Positions 60,229 to 64,000 of a stretch of DNA of 64,000 nt are shown piece by piece; positions within the stretch are counted from its first letter, which is position 1; each line of letters starts with the position of its first letter. The translations under genes and the position numbers were made by a program. Origin of the DNA: Tolypeutes matacus (Eukaryota > Chordata > Mammalia > Cingulata > Chlamyphoridae). The stretch covers positions 8,007,973-8,071,972 of the forward strand of contig JAKSZT010054324.1 in NCBI GenBank assembly GCA_026826555.1, read 5' to 3'. The notes beneath the pieces are model-generated. The model was not told where the DNA came from, searched no databases, and saw only the letters and a list, made by a program, of their open reading frames with translations.

Positions 60229-62677
60229 TAGGTTGTAAGCCATCACCCATATGGACATAATCTATGGTAAAGTGATAGAGTATAGTTGCATACTGAAGCA
60301 TAGAACAGATGGGTAGTGATATTACTGGGTTTGGTGGTGCAGGGTTGACAGGTGGGTAGATTAGGAAGGGCAGGTTAGAACACCCAGGGCATGTAACTAT
60401 GAATCTTGTCATTCCATGAGTCAAGACAGGGGAGTGTCATATGCCCCAGGGGGCTGGGGTGGAAGGAACAGAAAAGATCAAATGGGGTATTTAGTGGTCA
60501 TGGGAAATGTTTTTCTTCACTATCTGTATAACAGTTATAACAATGCTAACATTCATAAAAAGGGGGGGGGGTTAATATGGGGTGGGGAAGGGGGAGGGAG
60601 GTTGGGTATGTGGGAGTCTCTAGTATTCTATGTGTGACTTTGCTGTGACCTAAAACTTCTTTGAAAATTAAATGAAAATTTGGGAGACACTGGGGAATGA
60701 GAGGGGGAAGGTGTCACAGTACACTGGACATCCGATAATGCAGTGACAAAAGGAAAAAAGAACAATTTTTTTAAAAAGGAACTTTTTTTGTTTTTTTTCT
60801 CTATTTTTTTTTATGTCCCAATCTGCTAATTATATTTTATTTTTAGTTTTTTTTTTCTTCTGAGTTTCCTTGTATTTTATCTCTTGCATTTAAGCTTATC
60901 ATTATTATTTCATTTTCCTATTAATTGTATTTGTTTATTATATGGGCTTCATGTTCAAGGAAGGTTTAGTTCACAGAAGGGTTACAATGGGGGCTGCAGA
61001 GGATCATTGGTGGGGGTGTCTGGGATGGGGGATTCATGGAAGTAAGTTCATCTGAATATACATGAAAGATATATAAAATTGTTTAAATGATCAAGGGATG
61101 GGGTATGGTCACGGTGGGTAGACAATCACTCAATAAATGAGGGAATCTGAATTTCCAGCCTGGAGAGCTCTGCCACATTCTCCAAGGGAGCAGCAACAGT
61201 CCCCTGAGTGCAGGGGTACTGTCTGGCAAAAGAGGATGGCCCACTGATAGGTTCTTGTTATTGATGACTAGCCTTATGAGTCTTTGCTCTTGTAGTTGAA
61301 AACTAGCCTACCGTTATGGGGTGCCTAAGGGTTGCCACCTGAGAGCTTCCTTGTTGCTCAAATGTGGCCTCTCTCTAAGCCAAACTCAGCATATGAATGC
61401 ATTACCTTCCCCCCAACGGGGAACATGACTCCCGGGGATGACCCTCCCTGGCAACGAGGGATTAATACCAAGTGCCAACTGGCAACACAACTGGAAAAAG
61501 ACCTTGAATAAAGGGGGAAAAGGTAAAGACAAATGAGTTCATATGGCTAAGAGACTTCAAAGAGAGTCGGGAGGTCATCCCAGGGGTAACACTTACGCAC
61601 ATCTCAGTAGGATCTCATAGAACACCAAAGTGGATATCACCCCACACAGATGGGCTCCTGAGGGCTCTGGAGACATCCAGGTTCTATGTAAGGGGGGATA
61701 GCCCCAGAGATTGATGCCTTATCAGTGGGCTGTACTTTGGAATATGTGCTCCTGAGAGTGACAAAGTTGGACTCAAATAAGTCCTCCCTGCACATGGTCC
61801 ATTAGTCCCTTCTATTCAAACCTATATGCGATGCTAGAGTTTGTAGGTGTACTTCCAGAGACTGGAGCTTCTGGCCTACCTATGTGCCAGCTTTGCCTGG
61901 AATCTCGGTGGAACTGCAACTCCAACTCTACAGCTCAATGGACTCAACCAAGTCACCTGGCGAGGAGATGATGATGGACAATGGCCATCCCAGGGAATGG
62001 AGAGAGCCTGCAGCTGTAGGCAGGATAATCCCATCTACTGTATCCATGGGATATAAGCCCACTCTCACTTGGAGGTGGAGTGGACATCACCATCCCAGTC
62101 CCCTCAGGATTGGGGGAAGAGCTATGGATTAGAGTGGACTTAATGGTATTCTGTTGTAGACATATTGTGATTCAAGCAATGGAAGAAATTATAACAGTGA
62201 GGTGGAGCCAGTGGCCACTAGACGCTTTCAGGGCAGGGAGGGAAAGGGCAGTTGTAATACAGGGGCTTTTTCAGGACTTGGGGGTTGTTCTGAGTGACGT
62301 TGTGGTGACAGATATAGACCATTTTACATCAGCATATACCATGCAAAACTGTGTGGGAGAGAGAGTGATCTGTGAACTGTGGTCTATGGTTAGTGGCAAA
62401 TCCCCAGGATGTGTATATCCATTGCAGGTGATGTGCCACACTAATGAAAGATGTTTATGTGGGATGTTATGGGAGTTGTGGGAAGTGGGGAACATGGGAA
62501 TCCCTGTAATTTCTGTGTAATATTTAGGTAATCTAAGCACCTTTTAAAAAATATATATATATATAACATTTATGTAAGCAAAATGCACATATATGTGTAT
62601 ATATTTATATATCATTTTACATATATTGGTTTGTATTGTGAAAAATTTGATTTTTATCCACAATAAAAAAAAAAAAA
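60227..62677 (+). mobile_element. Unnamed 2.45-kb polyadenylated retroelement
   Basis: An insertion into L1 ORF1. The target text agagatactaaaag (60213-60226) recurs as agagatactgaag at 62684-62696, and L1 ORF1 resumes there (actgaagggagtgctg). The element ends with AATAAA plus a 14-nt A-run (62664-62677). It therefore has the A-tail and target duplication of L1-driven retrotransposition. The interior has a G-run at 60563-60572, a T-rich block at 60770-60960 and a GC-richer second half. It lacks recognisable RT, gag or SINE promoter sequence. Partial copies lie at 12360-15617 and 53716-54214. From memory the text is common in xenarthran genomes; I do not know its name. Confidence 0.85.
62080..62520 (+). 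other. 146-codon open frame in unnamed element
   Basis: The frame begins MDITIPVPSGLGEELW and ends ...NMGIPVISV. Copy B (complement of 53949-54206) is open over the matching 85 codons with many amino-acid changes, for example AMEEIITVRWSQWP against AMEEIITVRWSLWP. Most differences alter the amino acid, which argues against protein-level constraint. No domain is recognised. An overlapping 82-codon frame lies at 61884-62132. Confidence 0.2.
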
Positions 62678-62822
62678 GGAGAGAGAGATACTGAAGGGAG
62701 TGCTGAAGCCTGAAAGGAAGAAACAAGGGAGAAGAATATAGAAATGAAGATTATTAGGAAGGGTAAACTAAAGGGTAAGAAGACAGACATATCATGATAT
62801 GACACAGAAAGCAAAGGACAAA
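62678..62822 (+). pseudogene. L1 ORF1 3' end and inter-ORF region (copy 3)
   Basis: ORF1 resumes after the insertion with text matching the LKGVLEPE-coding part of copy 2. Stops (tag, tga) near 62738-62746 then close the frame. This suggests that the continuous ORF1-ORF2 frame in copy 2 is secondary. Confidence 0.7.
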
Positions 62823-64000
62823 ATGGGTCAATTAAGTAATACGTTTAAAGTAATATCATTGAATGCTAATGGCTTGAAATCCCCAATCAAAAGACACAGA
62901 ATGATAGAATAGATTTAAAAAATATGATTTATTTATATGTTGTATACAAGAGACTCACCTCAGATGTAGGGACACCACCAGGTTAAAAGTGAAAGTTTTG
63001 AAAAAGATATTCCATGCAAATAGTAACCAAAAAAAGAGCTGGAGTAGCGATACTAATATCAGGAAAAAAAAAAGATTTTAACTGCGAAACTGTTATAAGG
63101 GATGAAGAAGGTCATTATATATGAATAACAAGGGCAATTCACCAAGAAGTAATAGCTACACCAATTATTTATGCACCTAATATGAATGCCCCAAGATACA
63201 TGAGGCAAACACTGGTAAAACTGAAGGCAGAAATAGATGTCTCTACAAGAAGAGTTGGAGACTTCAATACACCATTCTCAGTATTGGATAGAACATCTGG
63301 ACAGAGGATAAATTAAAAAACAAATAGCTTGAATAATTTGATAAACGAACTAGACCTAACAGACATCTATAGAGCATTTCACCCCCAAACAGCTTTTCAA
63401 GTGTTTGTGGATCCTTTTCCAAGATAGACTGTATACTGGCTCACAAGACAAGTCCCAATAAATTTAAAACAATTGAAATGATACAAAACACTTTCTCTTT
63501 TCATAATGGAATGAAGCTGGAAATCAATAATGGGAAGACAAAGGGAAAAGTCATAAATGTATGGAGATTAAACAACATACTCTTAATTAATCAGTGGGTT
63601 AAAGAGGAAATTGAAAGATAATTCAGCAAATATCTTGAGACAAATGAAAATGGGAAAACACCATATCAAAACCTATGGGACTCTGCAAAAAAAAAAAACT
63701 GCTGACAGGGAAATTTACAGCCGTAAATGCTTACATTAAAAAAGAAGAAAGAGCTAAATTGAAGATCTAACTACACACCAGGAGGAACTTGAAAATGAAC
63801 AGCAAACTAATCCCAAACCAAGCCAAATGAAAGAAATATTAAATATCAGAGCAGAAATAAATAAAATTGACAACAACAACAACAACAACGACAAAAAACA
63901 ATAGAGGGAATCAACAAAACCAAAAGTTGGTTTTTTGAGAAGATCAACAAAATCAGCAAACCCTTAACTAGACTGAAAGAGAAAAAAGAGAGATGACACA
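62823..64000 (+). pseudogene. L1 ORF2 endonuclease region (copy 3)
   Basis: The start aligns with copy 2 ORF2 (copy 3: VISLNANGLKSPIKRHR at about 62850-62900). The AP-like endonuclease domain follows to about 63560, then the linker. Numerous stops are present, for example after IKRHRMIE, so it is dead. A (CAA)n run lies at 63870-63892 in the linker. ORF2 continues beyond the window. Confidence 0.85.

Larger units (their letters stand above)
58573..64000 (+). mobile_element. LINE-1 element (copy 3), runs off window
   Basis: A plus-strand L1 with a 5' end near 58573 carrying AAGATGGC (58587-58594). The 5'UTR (to about 59330), ORF1 and then ORF2 from about 62820 follow. It is of a different subfamily from copies 1 and 2, because its 5'UTR lacks the 109-bp monomer array. 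A 2.45-kb retroelement splits ORF1 near its 3' end. The L1 3' end is outside the window. Confidence 0.9.

Overview
This is a 64-kb stretch of AT-rich mammalian nuclear DNA in which I recognise no intact cellular gene. The lineage signal is xenarthran (armadillo, sloth or anteater). Four tRNA-derived SINEs with a GTGGCTCA A-box region and a GGTTCGGTTCC-type B box match, from memory, the DAS SINEs of Xenarthra. Several LTR and LINE types also look xenarthran. Old pan-mammalian repeats (MIR, L2, MER20, MLT1-like) fill the background. I cannot choose the species.

Layout. 1-2020: minus-strand L1 (ORF1 and 5'UTR) cut by the window edge. 2.0-8.5 kb: old non-coding DNA with MIR and microsatellites. 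8.5-9.65 kb: a gamma-type (ERV1-like) LTR and leader. 11.5-20.5 kb: a nested retroelement cluster holding a DAS SINE, an L1 fragment ending at an internal A-rich site, an older unnamed repeat split by a 5'-inverted ('twin-primed') L1 with a 13-bp target duplication, and a long minus-strand L1. That L1 has a 5'UTR of about nine 109-bp monomers, and its ORF1 is interrupted by a full-length U2 snRNA retrocopy. 20.5-27.9 kb: mostly unique sequence with MIRs, one DAS SINE and a MER20. 27.9-34.7 kb: a structurally complete, env-less ERVL provirus on the minus strand, with two LTRs, a tRNA-Leu-like primer site, gag, pro-pol, a terminal dUTPase and a 5-bp target duplication. 34.7-47.9 kb: old repeats, a tandemly duplicated AT-rich repeat, two head-to-tail DAS SINEs, an ancient L1 and an L2. 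47.9-57.5 kb: MaLR-like, MLT1-like and ERVL-type solo LTRs, plus a 142-bp inverted repeat around a 910-bp spacer. 58.3-64 kb: a plus-strand L1 running off the window, split by a 2.45-kb polyadenylated retroelement of an unnamed family with two more partial copies here.

The parts form no pathway. They are a stratified record of L1-driven retrotransposition: SINE, U2 and unnamed-element insertions with A-tails and target duplications, alongside independent ERVL integrations. The best candidates for something undescribed are the unnamed 2.45-kb family, the monomeric L1 5'UTR, the relatively young ERVL provirus and the 142-bp inverted repeat.
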